From UBA7672 sp041398245 (GTDB lineage: Bacteria; Pseudomonadota; Alphaproteobacteria; Caulobacterales; Hyphomonadaceae): 64,000 nt of DNA. Numbering within the stretch: the first letter of the stretch is position 1; every line of letters starts with the position of its first letter. The translations under genes and the position numbers were made by a program. The notes beneath the pieces were generated by a model that did no database searches, was not told the origin of the DNA, and was given only the letters and a program-made list of their open reading frames with translations. The stretch is taken from positions 96,528 through 160,527 of the forward strand of contig JAWKVC010000009.1 in NCBI GenBank assembly GCA_041398245.1. The letters are read 5' to 3'. Below are positions 17,630 to 27,434 of the stretch, piece after piece.

Positions 17630-17752
17630 ACACCGCTCGTCCCGATGAAAATCGGGACCCAGGACGGATGGCGAACCTTGCTCGGGCCTGGAGCTCCAAG
17701 CCCGTTCATGCTGTTGGACCATTCCTAGATGCCGACTTTCGTCGGCATGAGC
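17630..17752. repeat. Pair of palindromic repeats (REP/BIME-like)
   Basis: Two 8-bp hairpins lie 70 bases apart in inverted style: GTCCCGAT-GAAA-ATCGGGAC at 17639-17658, followed by CCAGG, and CTAG then ATGCCGAC-TTTC-GTCGGCAT at 17729-17748. The flanks (GGGACCCAGGACGG and the mirror-like CCTAGATGCC) are typical of extragenic palindromic units. Confidence 0.65.
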
Positions 17753-17856
17753 GGAACAAGGTGAAGCGGTTCAGTGCAACAAATTCTGTTCTGAGTTGGC
17801 CGAACGCGAGCTTCCCTAGTTCCTCAAATTTCATCGATCTCCGGCATCGGCGCTTA

Positions 17857-18450
17857 ATGTCCGCGGCCGATACTGCTGTCATGCCCAGTGCGTCCGCAGC
17901 GCCGACTTTCCGTTCCGATGCACATCGCCGTGCAGTGATGCAGCATATCGGCGCGACCATCGTGCCGTCCGCATTGTCGTTTGCGGTGCTGGCGCCTCTG
18001 GCCGGTCTGGCGCTGATCTGGGGCAGCACCTTCGTCGCGATGGTGTGCAACGCGATCACGACGGCCGGCGAGACCGCCCCGGCTCTGGTCTCGACGACGG
18101 CGAGCGCCATCGGCGCGACCTATGTCGCGTCCGCCATGGCGGCGGGTATTGCAGGCGTGTGGGTCGCCCTGCTCTCGCCCTTCGCGCCGGACAACGCACG
18201 CTACTACAGCGGCGCGGCGATCATCGGCATGATGAACGGCTTCCTGTTTGTTTCGGCTGACACGCAGGCGGCGGGGATTTTCGGTGGGCAGCTTTTCCTG
18301 GCGCTGGCCGGCGCCGTCAGCGTCTTCCTGTGCGCGTGGCTGCTGAAGGACGCCGTGCTGAAGCGCGATGAGGCGCGGCGCGACGCGCTCGCCCGCGAGC
18401 GGGCCGAGCGGCTGGCGCGCGAACGCGCGAAGCTGGCGAAGGCTGTCTAG
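17857..18450 (+). CDS. Small inner-membrane protein
   Basis: 197 residues from the ATG at 17857; an ATG at 17881 is equally possible, and neither has a clear ribosome-binding site. About four membrane segments are visible (PSALSFAVLAPLAGLALIW, a segment after GATYVASAMAAGIAGVW, GAAIIGMMNGFLFVSA, LFLALAGAVSVFLCAWLL), followed by a highly charged Arg/Glu helix at the C-terminus. No family is recognised. Its TAG stop overlaps the stop of the convergent OmpA-like gene through a shared CTAG. The upstream extension of the frame covers the repeat pair and is rejected. Confidence 0.6.
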   Translation: MSAADTAVMPSASAAPTFRSDAHRRAVMQHIGATIVPSALSFAVLAPLAGLALIWGSTFVAMVCNAITTAGETAPALVSTTASAIGATYVASAMAAGIAGVWVALLSPFAPDNARYYSGAAIIGMMNGFLFVSADTQAAGIFGGQLFLALAGAVSVFLCAWLLKDAVLKRDEARRDALARERAERLARERAKLAKAV

Positions 18451-19925
18451 CGGCAGATCGAGGTCGCGGCTTCTGGCGGCGGCAGGCAGGCCGCGCTGGG
18501 GCGAAGCTCGGCGCCCGACTTGAAGAAGATATCGGCCCGGCGCTGGTTTGCGCAGTTCTGGTTGTCGGCCAGACCGTCAAGCTCGCCCTTGCCTTCCGCC
18601 TCGATGACGCTGAGCCCCTCGGCCCGCAGGAAGTCCGCGACGACGCGGGCGCGGGCGCCGGACAGGGCGAGGTTGTAGAGCGATGTGCCGCGCGTGTCGG
18701 CGTAGGCGTGCACCACCAACGGTTCGCCGGCGTGGGGACGGAAGGTCTCGATGCCTTTCATCAGATCGGCGCGGGCCTGCTCGGTCAGTTCGCTTGTGCC
18801 GGTGCAGAACCAGGCGTTCGACGACAGCTTCGACAGCATGACCGGCGTTGCGGGCGCAACAGAAGCTGCGGGCGGCGGCGTGCCCGGCGTGTTCGGCTCG
18901 ACCGGAAGCGAAGGCGCTGTGTCGGTTGGCGGCGATGCAGGATCGATCTGCGCCGACGCGAAAGCGCCGCCGGATGAGGATGGATCGGCGGCACCGGCAT
19001 CCTCGGGTGGCGGCGCCACTTCGGCGCGCGGCTCGGGGATCGGTCCCTTCGGCTTGAGATCGACCGGCGCTTCGCCAAACGGATCGGCCTGCGGCGTGAA
19101 CGGCGCGGGCGGACCGGTGTCGCTCGCCGCAAACTGCGTCGAGGCCAGCGGATCATCGCTTCCAGCCGAGTCGCCTTCGTTCTGTCCGCCGCGCAGCAGC
19201 CAGAGCAGCAGGAGGATGATGACGGCGATGCCGAAGATGACGCCGGCGATGTCGTCCTGACTGAAGCCGCGCTTGCGCACGGGCGCCGGCGCCGGGCTTC
19301 CCTTGCCAGACCCGCCATCGCCGCCGCCGCCATTGCGGTTTGGCGGTTCGACCGGCGCGGGGGGCGGCGCGGCTGCAGGCAGAGGCGCGACTGGCTTCTC
19401 GGCGACCGGCTTCTCGGTAACTGGCGGCGGCGCATCGAGCGTTTCGGTCGAGCTGGCGGCGGCAGGTCCGCCACCGGTGACGAGGACAAACGAGGATGAC
19501 CGCCCTGCGCGGCGCTGACGCTGTTCGGCCTCGATCGCTTCATCGCGGCCGAACATTATTTCATCAACGGTCGGCTGCGGCTCGGGCTGGCTGGCCACAA
19601 CATGCAGGGCCGCGCGCTTGGGCTCTGGCGCCGGAGCTGAGACTGGAACTGGCGCGGGCGCCGGTGCTGGCGTCGGGGCGACTGGCTGCGGCGTCGCGGC
19701 TTTCGCAGGCGCCGGCTGGGCCGGGGCCGGTTTGGCGGGGGCACGCGAGGCGAAGGCGTCCTTCTTCGGCCTGGCCGGATCGAAGGACTGGCCGCCCGAG
19801 CGGAAATGATCGCCGCCCGTCTTGCCGTCCTTGCGCTTGAAATGGTCCGTGCCCGCGCCGAAACGATTCCCGGCCGGCGCGCTGCGCCGGGCGAATGCGT
19901 CCCGGTTTGAGGAGGTATCCACCAT
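18447..19925 (-). CDS. OmpA-domain envelope protein with one membrane span
   Basis: 492 residues from the ATG at 19925 (GAGGGG upstream); a start at 19973 would add 16 residues. The N-terminal third is a Pro/Ala/Lys-rich cytoplasmic region. One membrane span follows (IAGVIFGIAVIILLLLWLL, about residue 235-255), then a Pro-rich periplasmic spacer, and finally an OmpA-like peptidoglycan-binding domain (VVHAYADTRGTSLYNLALSG, ARVVADFLRAEGL, DNQNCANQRRADIFF). It resembles a protein that links the inner membrane to the cell wall. The conserved Asp and Arg that hold diaminopimelate in OmpA domains appear present. Confidence 0.82.
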   Translation of the reverse strand: MVDTSSNRDAFARRSAPAGNRFGAGTDHFKRKDGKTGGDHFRSGGQSFDPARPKKDAFASRAPAKPAPAQPAPAKAATPQPVAPTPAPAPAPVPVSAPAPEPKRAALHVVASQPEPQPTVDEIMFGRDEAIEAEQRQRRAGRSSSFVLVTGGGPAAASSTETLDAPPPVTEKPVAEKPVAPLPAAAPPPAPVEPPNRNGGGGDGGSGKGSPAPAPVRKRGFSQDDIAGVIFGIAVIILLLLWLLRGGQNEGDSAGSDDPLASTQFAASDTGPPAPFTPQADPFGEAPVDLKPKGPIPEPRAEVAPPPEDAGAADPSSSGGAFASAQIDPASPPTDTAPSLPVEPNTPGTPPPAASVAPATPVMLSKLSSNAWFCTGTSELTEQARADLMKGIETFRPHAGEPLVVHAYADTRGTSLYNLALSGARARVVADFLRAEGLSVIEAEGKGELDGLADNQNCANQRRADIFFKSGAELRPSAACLPPPEAATSICR

Positions 19926-20087
19926 CGGCCCCTCGCCCGCGCGCTGCAGCTTCTCCACAGCGCCATTTACCATGCTTGTACCGGTCCGGGCAGGCGGGCG
20001 GCAAGTAAAACCGGGCTAATACAATGCGCCGTGGGGCGGTATGACCGGTCGCCTTGCAGTACGACCGCCGCGCGCTAAACCCCTCTC

Positions 20088-21236
20088 ATGACAGAAATTC
20101 TGCACGACCCCATCGCACTGGCCCAGGCGCTGATCCGCGAGCGCACCGTCAATCCCTGCGATGACGGCGCGCAGGACCTTCTGGCGGATGCGCTGGAATC
20201 GATGGGGTTCAGCGTGAAGCGCTACCCGTTCGAAGGCGTCGACAACATGTATGCGCGGTTGGGCGGGGCGCAGCCCAACCTGTGTTTTGCCGGTCATACC
20301 GATGTTGTGCCGGTGGGCGATGAAGCCGGATGGACCGTCGATCCCTTCGGCGCGGAGATCCGCGACGGCGTGCTCTATGGCCGGGGGGCCTCCGACATGA
20401 AGGGCGCGATCGCCGCCTTTGTTTCGGCGACCGCGCGCTACCTCGACGATCACGGCCGGCCGCCCGGCTCGATCTCGCTGCTGATCACGGGCGATGAGGA
20501 AGGCCCGGGCCTGCACGGCACGCGGCGGCTGCTGCCCGCCGTGATCGCCGACGGCGAGACGCTGGACCATTGCATCGTCGGCGAGCCGACCTCCGAGGAG
20601 GTGATCGCCGACATCGTCAAGAATGGCCGACGCGGCAGCCTCAATGGCGTCATCAGGGCGGTCGGCCGCCAGGGCCACGTCGCCTATCCGGAGAAATCCG
20701 CCAACCCCGTGCCGGTACTGCTCGATGCGCTCAACAAGCTGCGCGGTATGACCCTCGACACGGGCAGCCCGGGCTTCCAGCCCTCGAACCTCGAAGTCAC
20801 TACGATCGACGTGGGCAATCCCGCCCACAACGTCATACCGGCGCAGGCGACCGCGAAGTTCAACATCCGGTTCAATCCCAACCACAAGGGTGATGATCTG
20901 ATGGCGCGCATCCAGCAGCTGCTGGGTACGACCGTGAACGGCGTGACGATCACCGTGGAGCAGCGCGTTTCAGGCGAGGCGTTCTACACCAAGCCCGGGA
21001 AACTGACCGACCTGATCGTCGGCGCGGTGAAGGCCGAAACCGGCCGCGAGCCGCAGCTGACGACCGGCGGCGGCACGTCTGACGCCCGTTACATCAAGGA
21101 CGTATGCCCCGTTGCTGAACTGGGCGTCAGAAACGAAATGGCGCACAAGGTCGACGAGTGCATCCCGGTCGACGAAATCGAAACGCTTTGCCGGATATAT
21201 TACCGGCTGCTGGCCAGCTATTTCGCCGCGGCCTGA
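20088..21236 (+). CDS. dapE: Succinyl-diaminopimelate desuccinylase DapE
   Basis: 382 residues. It removes succinate from N-succinyl-LL-diaminopimelate, a late step of lysine and cell-wall precursor synthesis. M20 metallopeptidase signatures are clear: FAGHTDVVPVGD with the zinc His/Asp, LYGRGASDMKGAIAAF with the bridging Asp, ITGDEEGPGLHGT with the catalytic Glu, and TTGGGTSDARYI then NEMAHKVDECI toward the end. In many alphaproteobacteria dapE lies near fmt/truA; here the two are separated by tamA-tamB. Confidence 0.95.
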   Translation: MTEILHDPIALAQALIRERTVNPCDDGAQDLLADALESMGFSVKRYPFEGVDNMYARLGGAQPNLCFAGHTDVVPVGDEAGWTVDPFGAEIRDGVLYGRGASDMKGAIAAFVSATARYLDDHGRPPGSISLLITGDEEGPGLHGTRRLLPAVIADGETLDHCIVGEPTSEEVIADIVKNGRRGSLNGVIRAVGRQGHVAYPEKSANPVPVLLDALNKLRGMTLDTGSPGFQPSNLEVTTIDVGNPAHNVIPAQATAKFNIRFNPNHKGDDLMARIQQLLGTTVNGVTITVEQRVSGEAFYTKPGKLTDLIVGAVKAETGREPQLTTGGGTSDARYIKDVCPVAELGVRNEMAHKVDECIPVDEIETLCRIYYRLLASYFAAA

Positions 21237-21402
21237 TACGCGATCAGGGCCTTTTGTTCCGGCTCCTCGCGACATGGTGAACACCCCCTCACCAGGCGCA
21301 TGACGCGGCGCATTGCTTGCTTCGCTTAACCTGTCGCGCGCGCGGCGGCGGACTATCTGAGAACAGAGCTCCCCCAACACGGGAGCGGCAAGAGTTGAGT
21401 TG

Positions 21403-23229
21403 ATGGCGTTCGGCAGGGGATACGCAGGTCGCGTCTTCGCGGTCCCCGGACTTGTTTTCCGGGCCGCGCTGGCGGCTGCGTGCCTTCTGGTCGCCATGCC
21501 GGCGCTGGCCCAGCAGGGATCGTCCGCAGCCGGACGGGTTCCGGTGGAGGGTCTGCCGCCCGCCCTGTCCGATCCGCTGAAGGCGCTGCAGCGGGAAGAG
21601 CCGAAACCCGAAACCCTGTTCGAGGCGCGCAGGCAGGCCGAGCGCGCCGCCCAGCTGGCCGCGACGCTGCTCGAATCCGAAGGGTACTACCAGGCCGACG
21701 TCGAAGTCGTCGCCGACGGCCAGAACGAATTCACCCGTCTGGTGCGCGTGTCGCCCGGCCCGCTGTTCACCTACGCTTCGCGCCAGATCGCCTATCTCGG
21801 CGCCGAGCCGGACCAGACGACGCGAACCGAACTCGAGACGCTGCTTGAGCCGCTCGAGCCCGGCGTGCCGGCGCGGGCGCAGCCGGTGATCGAGACCGGC
21901 GACCTGCTTGTCGCGCGCCTGCGCCAGGCCGGCTATCCGGATGCCGAAGCCGAGCCGGTCGATGCGCTCGCCGACGCCGAGACCAACACGATCGAACTGA
22001 CCTTCCGGCTGAAGCCGGGCATCCGCGCCTCGTTCGGCGATCTGCGCATCACCGGGCTCAGCCTGACCAAGCGTGAGTTCATCGAGAGCCTCAAGCCATG
22101 GGACGACGGCGAGCGTGTGACGCCGCAGAAGCTCGACGAATTCCGCGGACGTCTTGCCGAGACCGGACTGTTTTCGTCCGCGGCCGTGTCGCTCGACGGA
22201 TCGGGCGAGCCAAACGAGAACGGACTTGCGCCGCGCGACATCGACGTCGCCCTGCGCGAGCGCGAACGTTACACCATCGCGATCGGCGCCTCGGCCTCGA
22301 CCAGCGACGGCTTCGGCGTCGACGGCCTGTGGGAGATGCGCAACTTCACCGGCTGGGGCGATCGCCTGCGCGTGACCGGACAGCTGGCGACGCTGCAGCG
22401 CAGGATCGGCACGGCCTATCGCCTGCCGAACATCGGCCGCTATGGCCGCAATCTCGAAATCGGCGGCGAGATCGAGGACTTCGAGACGGACGCGTTCGAC
22501 CAGACCGGCGCAAACGTCAACGCGAAGATCGAGGAACAACTGACGCCGCGCGTGCGCGGATCGCTGGGCGTCGAGTTCGGCTATGCCAGCATTCTCGACC
22601 AGAAGACGCGGATCGCGGGGACCGGACGCCGCGATGTCTACATCCTGTCGGGGTCGGGCACGGCCGAGTATGTCGGCGTGCGCGACATCCTCGATCCGCA
22701 CGAAGGCATCCGCGCGCGCGTCGCGATCGAGCCGGGCGCGACCTATGGCGACACCAACATCCTGTTCGCGCGCATCAGCGGCGAAGCGAGCATCTATTCC
22801 GAACTGGGCAGTGAGAACCTGATAGGCGCCCTGCGCGGCCGGCTTGGCGTGATCGCAGGTCCGGATGGCGCGCCGCCCGATCGCCTGTTCTTCGCCGGCG
22901 GCGGCGGTTCGGTGCGCGGCTACGAGTACCAGTCCGTCTCGCCGCGCGACGCCAACGGCCTGCTGATCGGCGGCCGCTCGCTTGTCGAGCTGAGCGGCGA
23001 GGTGCGCTGGCGGCAGAGCGACACGCTGGGCTATGTGGCCTTCCTTGACGCCGGCGCGGCGGGATCGAACGTCGAGCCGCCGTTCGATGCGATGCGGCTC
23101 GGCGCGGGCATCGGCCTGCGCTATTACACCGACTTCGGCCCCCTGCGGGCGGATATTGCAGTTCCGCTGAACAAAGAGGACGGCGACGCCGACTTCCAGA
23201 TCTATATTTCCATCGGACAGGCCTTCTGA
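21403..23229 (+). CDS. tamA: Outer-membrane translocation module subunit TamA
   Basis: 608 residues from the ATG at 21403. A Sec signal (RAALAAACLLVAMPALAQ) is followed by three POTRA-like repeats (about 60-250) and an Omp85-type 16-strand beta-barrel ending in IYISIGQAF, whose terminal Phe is the usual BAM recognition signal. The barrel motif VRGYEYQSVSPRD corresponds to the conserved VRGY loop. TamA and TamB together insert some outer-membrane proteins and move phospholipids. The stop overlaps the tamB start by one base (TGATGG), so the two are translated as a unit. Confidence 0.94.
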   Translation: MAFGRGYAGRVFAVPGLVFRAALAAACLLVAMPALAQQGSSAAGRVPVEGLPPALSDPLKALQREEPKPETLFEARRQAERAAQLAATLLESEGYYQADVEVVADGQNEFTRLVRVSPGPLFTYASRQIAYLGAEPDQTTRTELETLLEPLEPGVPARAQPVIETGDLLVARLRQAGYPDAEAEPVDALADAETNTIELTFRLKPGIRASFGDLRITGLSLTKREFIESLKPWDDGERVTPQKLDEFRGRLAETGLFSSAAVSLDGSGEPNENGLAPRDIDVALRERERYTIAIGASASTSDGFGVDGLWEMRNFTGWGDRLRVTGQLATLQRRIGTAYRLPNIGRYGRNLEIGGEIEDFETDAFDQTGANVNAKIEEQLTPRVRGSLGVEFGYASILDQKTRIAGTGRRDVYILSGSGTAEYVGVRDILDPHEGIRARVAIEPGATYGDTNILFARISGEASIYSELGSENLIGALRGRLGVIAGPDGAPPDRLFFAGGGGSVRGYEYQSVSPRDANGLLIGGRSLVELSGEVRWRQSDTLGYVAFLDAGAAGSNVEPPFDAMRLGAGIGLRYYTDFGPLRADIAVPLNKEDGDADFQIYISIGQAF

Positions 23230-26200
23230 TGGAAAAGGCGACACGGAAAAAGACCCCCGTCTGGCTGCGCCTCAGCTTCTGGCTGATGGCGCTTGTGCTT
23301 GCGCTGCTGACAGCGGCGGTGGTGCTGCGCTTCTGGATCACGTCGGATGCGGGCCGCGCCTTCGTGGCCTCGCAGATCGACGGACGCCGGCTCGGCGTGC
23401 TGGGCACGGTGCGCCTGTCCGGCCTGCAGGGCGATCCGCTTGGCGCCGCGACGGTGGCGGACATTGCGCTGGTCGACGATGACGGCGTGTGGCTGCGCGC
23501 GCGCGATGTGCGGTTGGAATGGACGCCGACGGCGTTGTTCGCAGGCGAACTGGAAATCCGCAGCATCGGCGTGCGGCTGGTCGATGTGCTGCGTGCGCCG
23601 ACCGTGGCGAACCCGGAAGCCGGCGGCCCGGGACCGGATATCGGCATCCGGCTGGACGAGCTGAAAGTCGAGACGCTGCGGCTGGCCGAACCCGTGCTGG
23701 GCATCGAGGCCGCGTATGCGTTGAGCGGCGCCGTGGCGAGCCCACGCGAGGGCGCCGGCTTTGCGCGGCTGGGCCTATCGCCGCAGTCGGGACCGGCTGA
23801 CACGGCGAACATCTCCATCGACTGGGAGAAGAACGGGACCATCGAAGGCCTCGCCAATGTGGCCGGGCCGGCGGACGGCCTGATCGCGAGCCTGCTGCAG
23901 GGGCCAGATGACAGGTCGGTCGGCTTTGTCGGCAAGCTCAATGGCACGACGGAGGATTTCACCGGCGAAGGCACGCTGTCCTTCGGCGGCGAGGCGGCGG
24001 CGACGCTGTCGGTTGCGCGCAAGGACGATCAGGCGACGCTGGCCGGTGAGCTGCGCGCGATCGCATGGCCGCTGATGGCGCCGGTGTTCGAGCGCACGGG
24101 TGGCGCGGTTGCGGTGAACGGCCGGGCGAACGTCGCCGACCTCGCCAGGGCCGCGACAACGCTGGACGTATCAGCGCCGGCGGGCGAGGCGACGCTTGCG
24201 GCGCAGGTCGATCTCACGACGTTCTCGCTTGTGTCCCCTGTCACGGTGGACGCCAAGGGTCTGGACCTTGCGCGGCTGGCGCCGCCGCTATCCGGGCTGG
24301 CCGACGCGAAGGGCGAAGTCGCCATCACCCTGCCGTCGGACTTCCAGTGGACAGGTGACATTTCCGCCGCGCAACTGACCTGGCCATCGGGATCTGCGGC
24401 GGCTGTGTCCGGACCCGTGCGCGTGCGCAAGCAGGGCGCAACGCTGGACTGGCGCGCATCGGGGCTGACGCTGACGGGCGCGCGCATCGACGCCCTGCCC
24501 GACATGGCGCCCGGCCGCTACATGGCGGCCACGGCGGGGGAGTACAATCTCCGGACCGGCGCGCTCGACATCTACGACACGCAGGTTGAAGGCGCGGCGG
24601 GATCGGCGACGGCGCGCGGCAGCATCGCGCCGCGCACGGGCGCGATCGACTTCAATGGGTCTGCGAAGCTGACGCGGCTGGAGGATCTCTCGGCCATCGC
24701 GGGCAGCGCCAATGGACGCTGGACTGCGCGGCAGGCCTCGCCCGGCGCGCCGCTGCGGCTCGAAGTGGCGGCGGATGGCCGTGACCTGTCGTCCGGCATC
24801 CAGGGCTTCAACCAGCTGATCGGGCCGACGCCGCATGTCGAAGTGTCCGGCGTTGTGCGCGGCGGCCACTTCACGCTGGAATCCGGCGTGGTGGAAGCAG
24901 CGGGACTCAACGCCGAGATGACCGGTCGCATCACGGACAGCGGCGCGATCACGGCAGCCGCGACCGGACGCCTGAGCCGGCCGGTGGAAATCAACGGAAC
25001 GACGTTCCGGCGCGCCACGTTCGAGGCGGACATCACCGGCACGACGGAAGCGCCGAAGATCGATGCGCGGCTGACCGATGCCGATCTTGCCGTCGCCGGA
25101 CTCGATCTTACCAATGTCGGCGGCGACGCCACGCTGCAGCTGGGCGAAGGCCTGTCGGGCGCGTTCACGCTGTCGGGCGACCTGCTCGGACAGAGACTAC
25201 ACACGCAGGGGCGGATCGCGTCCGATACGGGCAGCGTGCGCATTGCCGGCCTGTCGGCGGAGCTGGGCCAGCTGCGCGCGGAGGCGACACGGCTTGTGTT
25301 CGGCGATAATGGCGTGATCGCGGAGTTCACCGCATCGGGACCGCTGACGGGCGTGGGCGGCATCGAGGCGGGAACGCTGACGCTGAACGGATCGGTCAAT
25401 GCCGGCGAGACGATCACCGCCAGCGTGCAGGGACGCGCGGCCAATCTGCGCAGGGGGACGACGCGCATCGAGGTGGTCGCGTTCGAGGGCGGCATCCGGA
25501 ACGATGTCGCCAACCTGCAGGCGAGCGTGCGCGGGCGGCTGCCCGCTCCGCTGGAGCTGGAGCTTGGCCTGACCGGCCGGCGCAATGACGCGGACTGGAT
25601 GGGCGAAGCGACGCTGGAGGGCGAGATCGACGGACTCGATATCGCAACAGCGCGGCCGGCGGCCTGGCGTATCGGACCCGATGGTTGGTCGGCGGATGCG
25701 GCCTTGTCGGCGTTTGACGGCACGCTGGATGCGCAGGCGTCCACGCGCGGCGGCGTCGTCTCGCTGAACGCGGACCTGCAGGGTGTGAACCTTCGGGCGC
25801 TGGCGCGGCTGGCGCGCGTATCACCCGTCAACGGACAGGCGACGGGGATGGTGGCGTTCCGCAATGACGGAAGCAATGCGACCGGCGATGTCCGCCTGTC
25901 GATCGAGAACGCCAATCCGGTCGGCGTCACCGCCAATCCGGTGAGCCTCGATGTTCGCGCTGAGCTGCGCGATCATGCGCTGGCGAGCACGGCGACGGGA
26001 TCGGGTCAGGGCTTCAGCCTTGATGCGTCCTCGCGCGTGCCCGTGCGCGTTGGGCAGGGCTTTGATCTGGCCGTCGATCCCGATGCGGCGTTGACGGCGT
26101 CCGTCAGTCTCGATGGCCGCGCCGAACAGGTGTGGGCGCTGTTCGGGCCGGAGAACCAGTCGATGCGCGGCGAACTCGCGGCGCGCATGCAGGCGGGCGG

Positions 26201-27425
26201 CACGCTGGCGCATCTGACGCTCGACGGCGGCTTCGAGATGAAGGACGGCGCCTATGAACATGGCGAGACGGGCCTTCTGCTCGATGACATCGACGCCGAG
26301 GGCGTGTTCAACCAGCAATCGGCGCAGGTGACAAAATTCGAGGCGACCGACGGCAATGGCGGACGCCTGACGGCGCAGGGCGCGCTGGACTGGACCGGCG
26401 ATGTCAGCGGGAAGATTTCCTTTGATGCGCGGAAGCTGCGCGCGCTGGGCCGCGACGACCGCTTTGCGATCGTCTCCGGCCAAGGCGCGCTTGAGCTGGT
26501 GCGCGAGAACATCGCGGTGACCGGGGACTTCAATATCGAAGAAGCGCGCATCTCGGTTGAACAGCCGGCGGCGGCGAACATTCCCACCCTTCCCGGCCTG
26601 CGGCGTGTGAACTTCCCGAACCAGACGGAAGAGACGCCCGACGCGCAGGACGCGCCGTGGCAACGGCCGGTGCAGCTCGACCTGAAAGTGCGGGCCGACA
26701 ACCGCATCGTCGTGTTCGGGCGCGGGCTCGACACCGAATGGGCGGCGAACTTCACGATCACAGGACCGATCGCCGATCCGTCGATCAACGGCACGGCGAC
26801 GATGGTGCGCGGCAGCCTCGATCTTGGCGGCCGCCGCTTCAGCTTCGACACTGGCACGATCTCGCTCGACGGACCGATCCGCCGCGCGCGCATTGACATC
26901 GCCGCCGAGCGTGTGACCGACGAGATCACCGCGACGGTGCGGGTGAGCGGCACGCCGGTCGATCCGAAGTTCACGCTGGAATCGACGCCGGCGCTGCCGC
27001 AGGACGAAGTGTTGGCGCGTGTTCTGTTCGGGCGGTCGGCGGCGGAACTCTCCGGCTTCGAGGCGGCGCAGCTGGCGGCGGGGCTGGCGCAGCTGGCGGG
27101 CGGACAGGCGGGCTTTGATCCGATTGGACTGGTGCGCGAGGCGACCGGGCTCGATCGCCTGACGGTCGGCGCGCAGGACGGCATCGCCACAGTGTCGGCC
27201 GGCAAGTACATCGCCGACAATGTCTATCTGCAGGTGGGCACGGGCGGTTCGGGCGGCGTCGGCGCCGAGGTGGAATGGGAGCCGAGCAAGGGCCTGTCGA
27301 TCATCTCCTCGGCCGACGGCAATGGCGACACCAAGATCTCGGTGCGCTGGAAGAAGGACTATGGCGCGCCGGAAACGCCGCCGCCCGCCGAGGGCGAGAC
27401 GCCGGAAGAGGCCGAGCAGAAGTAG
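23229..27425 (+). CDS. tamB: Translocation and assembly module protein TamB
   Basis: 1398 residues. A single N-terminal membrane anchor (SFWLMALVLALLTAAVVLRF, about 12-35) holds it in the inner membrane. The rest is a long, repetitive beta-strand region forming the periplasm-spanning groove of the AsmA-like family. The C-terminal TamB domain (DUF490) is recognisable: GRGLDTEWAANFTITGPI, PSINGTATMVRGSLDLGGRR, LPQDEVLARVLFGRS. It works with TamA. The Glu/Pro-rich tail after WKKDYG is probably disordered. Confidence 0.94.
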   Translation: MEKATRKKTPVWLRLSFWLMALVLALLTAAVVLRFWITSDAGRAFVASQIDGRRLGVLGTVRLSGLQGDPLGAATVADIALVDDDGVWLRARDVRLEWTPTALFAGELEIRSIGVRLVDVLRAPTVANPEAGGPGPDIGIRLDELKVETLRLAEPVLGIEAAYALSGAVASPREGAGFARLGLSPQSGPADTANISIDWEKNGTIEGLANVAGPADGLIASLLQGPDDRSVGFVGKLNGTTEDFTGEGTLSFGGEAAATLSVARKDDQATLAGELRAIAWPLMAPVFERTGGAVAVNGRANVADLARAATTLDVSAPAGEATLAAQVDLTTFSLVSPVTVDAKGLDLARLAPPLSGLADAKGEVAITLPSDFQWTGDISAAQLTWPSGSAAAVSGPVRVRKQGATLDWRASGLTLTGARIDALPDMAPGRYMAATAGEYNLRTGALDIYDTQVEGAAGSATARGSIAPRTGAIDFNGSAKLTRLEDLSAIAGSANGRWTARQASPGAPLRLEVAADGRDLSSGIQGFNQLIGPTPHVEVSGVVRGGHFTLESGVVEAAGLNAEMTGRITDSGAITAAATGRLSRPVEINGTTFRRATFEADITGTTEAPKIDARLTDADLAVAGLDLTNVGGDATLQLGEGLSGAFTLSGDLLGQRLHTQGRIASDTGSVRIAGLSAELGQLRAEATRLVFGDNGVIAEFTASGPLTGVGGIEAGTLTLNGSVNAGETITASVQGRAANLRRGTTRIEVVAFEGGIRNDVANLQASVRGRLPAPLELELGLTGRRNDADWMGEATLEGEIDGLDIATARPAAWRIGPDGWSADAALSAFDGTLDAQASTRGGVVSLNADLQGVNLRALARLARVSPVNGQATGMVAFRNDGSNATGDVRLSIENANPVGVTANPVSLDVRAELRDHALASTATGSGQGFSLDASSRVPVRVGQGFDLAVDPDAALTASVSLDGRAEQVWALFGPENQSMRGELAARMQAGGTLAHLTLDGGFEMKDGAYEHGETGLLLDDIDAEGVFNQQSAQVTKFEATDGNGGRLTAQGALDWTGDVSGKISFDARKLRALGRDDRFAIVSGQGALELVRENIAVTGDFNIEEARISVEQPAAANIPTLPGLRRVNFPNQTEETPDAQDAPWQRPVQLDLKVRADNRIVVFGRGLDTEWAANFTITGPIADPSINGTATMVRGSLDLGGRRFSFDTGTISLDGPIRRARIDIAAERVTDEITATVRVSGTPVDPKFTLESTPALPQDEVLARVLFGRSAAELSGFEAAQLAAGLAQLAGGQAGFDPIGLVREATGLDRLTVGAQDGIATVSAGKYIADNVYLQVGTGGSGGVGAEVEWEPSKGLSIISSADGNGDTKISVRWKKDYGAPETPPPAEGETPEEAEQK

Positions 27426-27434
27426 ACGCGCGGC

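Noticed and set aside
21289..23244. 651-codon reverse frame over tamA
   Set aside because: tamA is certain on the forward strand; the reverse frame is an antisense shadow without family motifs.
24572..25936. 454-codon reverse frame inside tamB
   Set aside because: Ser/Pro/Arg-rich antisense shadow of the repetitive tamB sequence.
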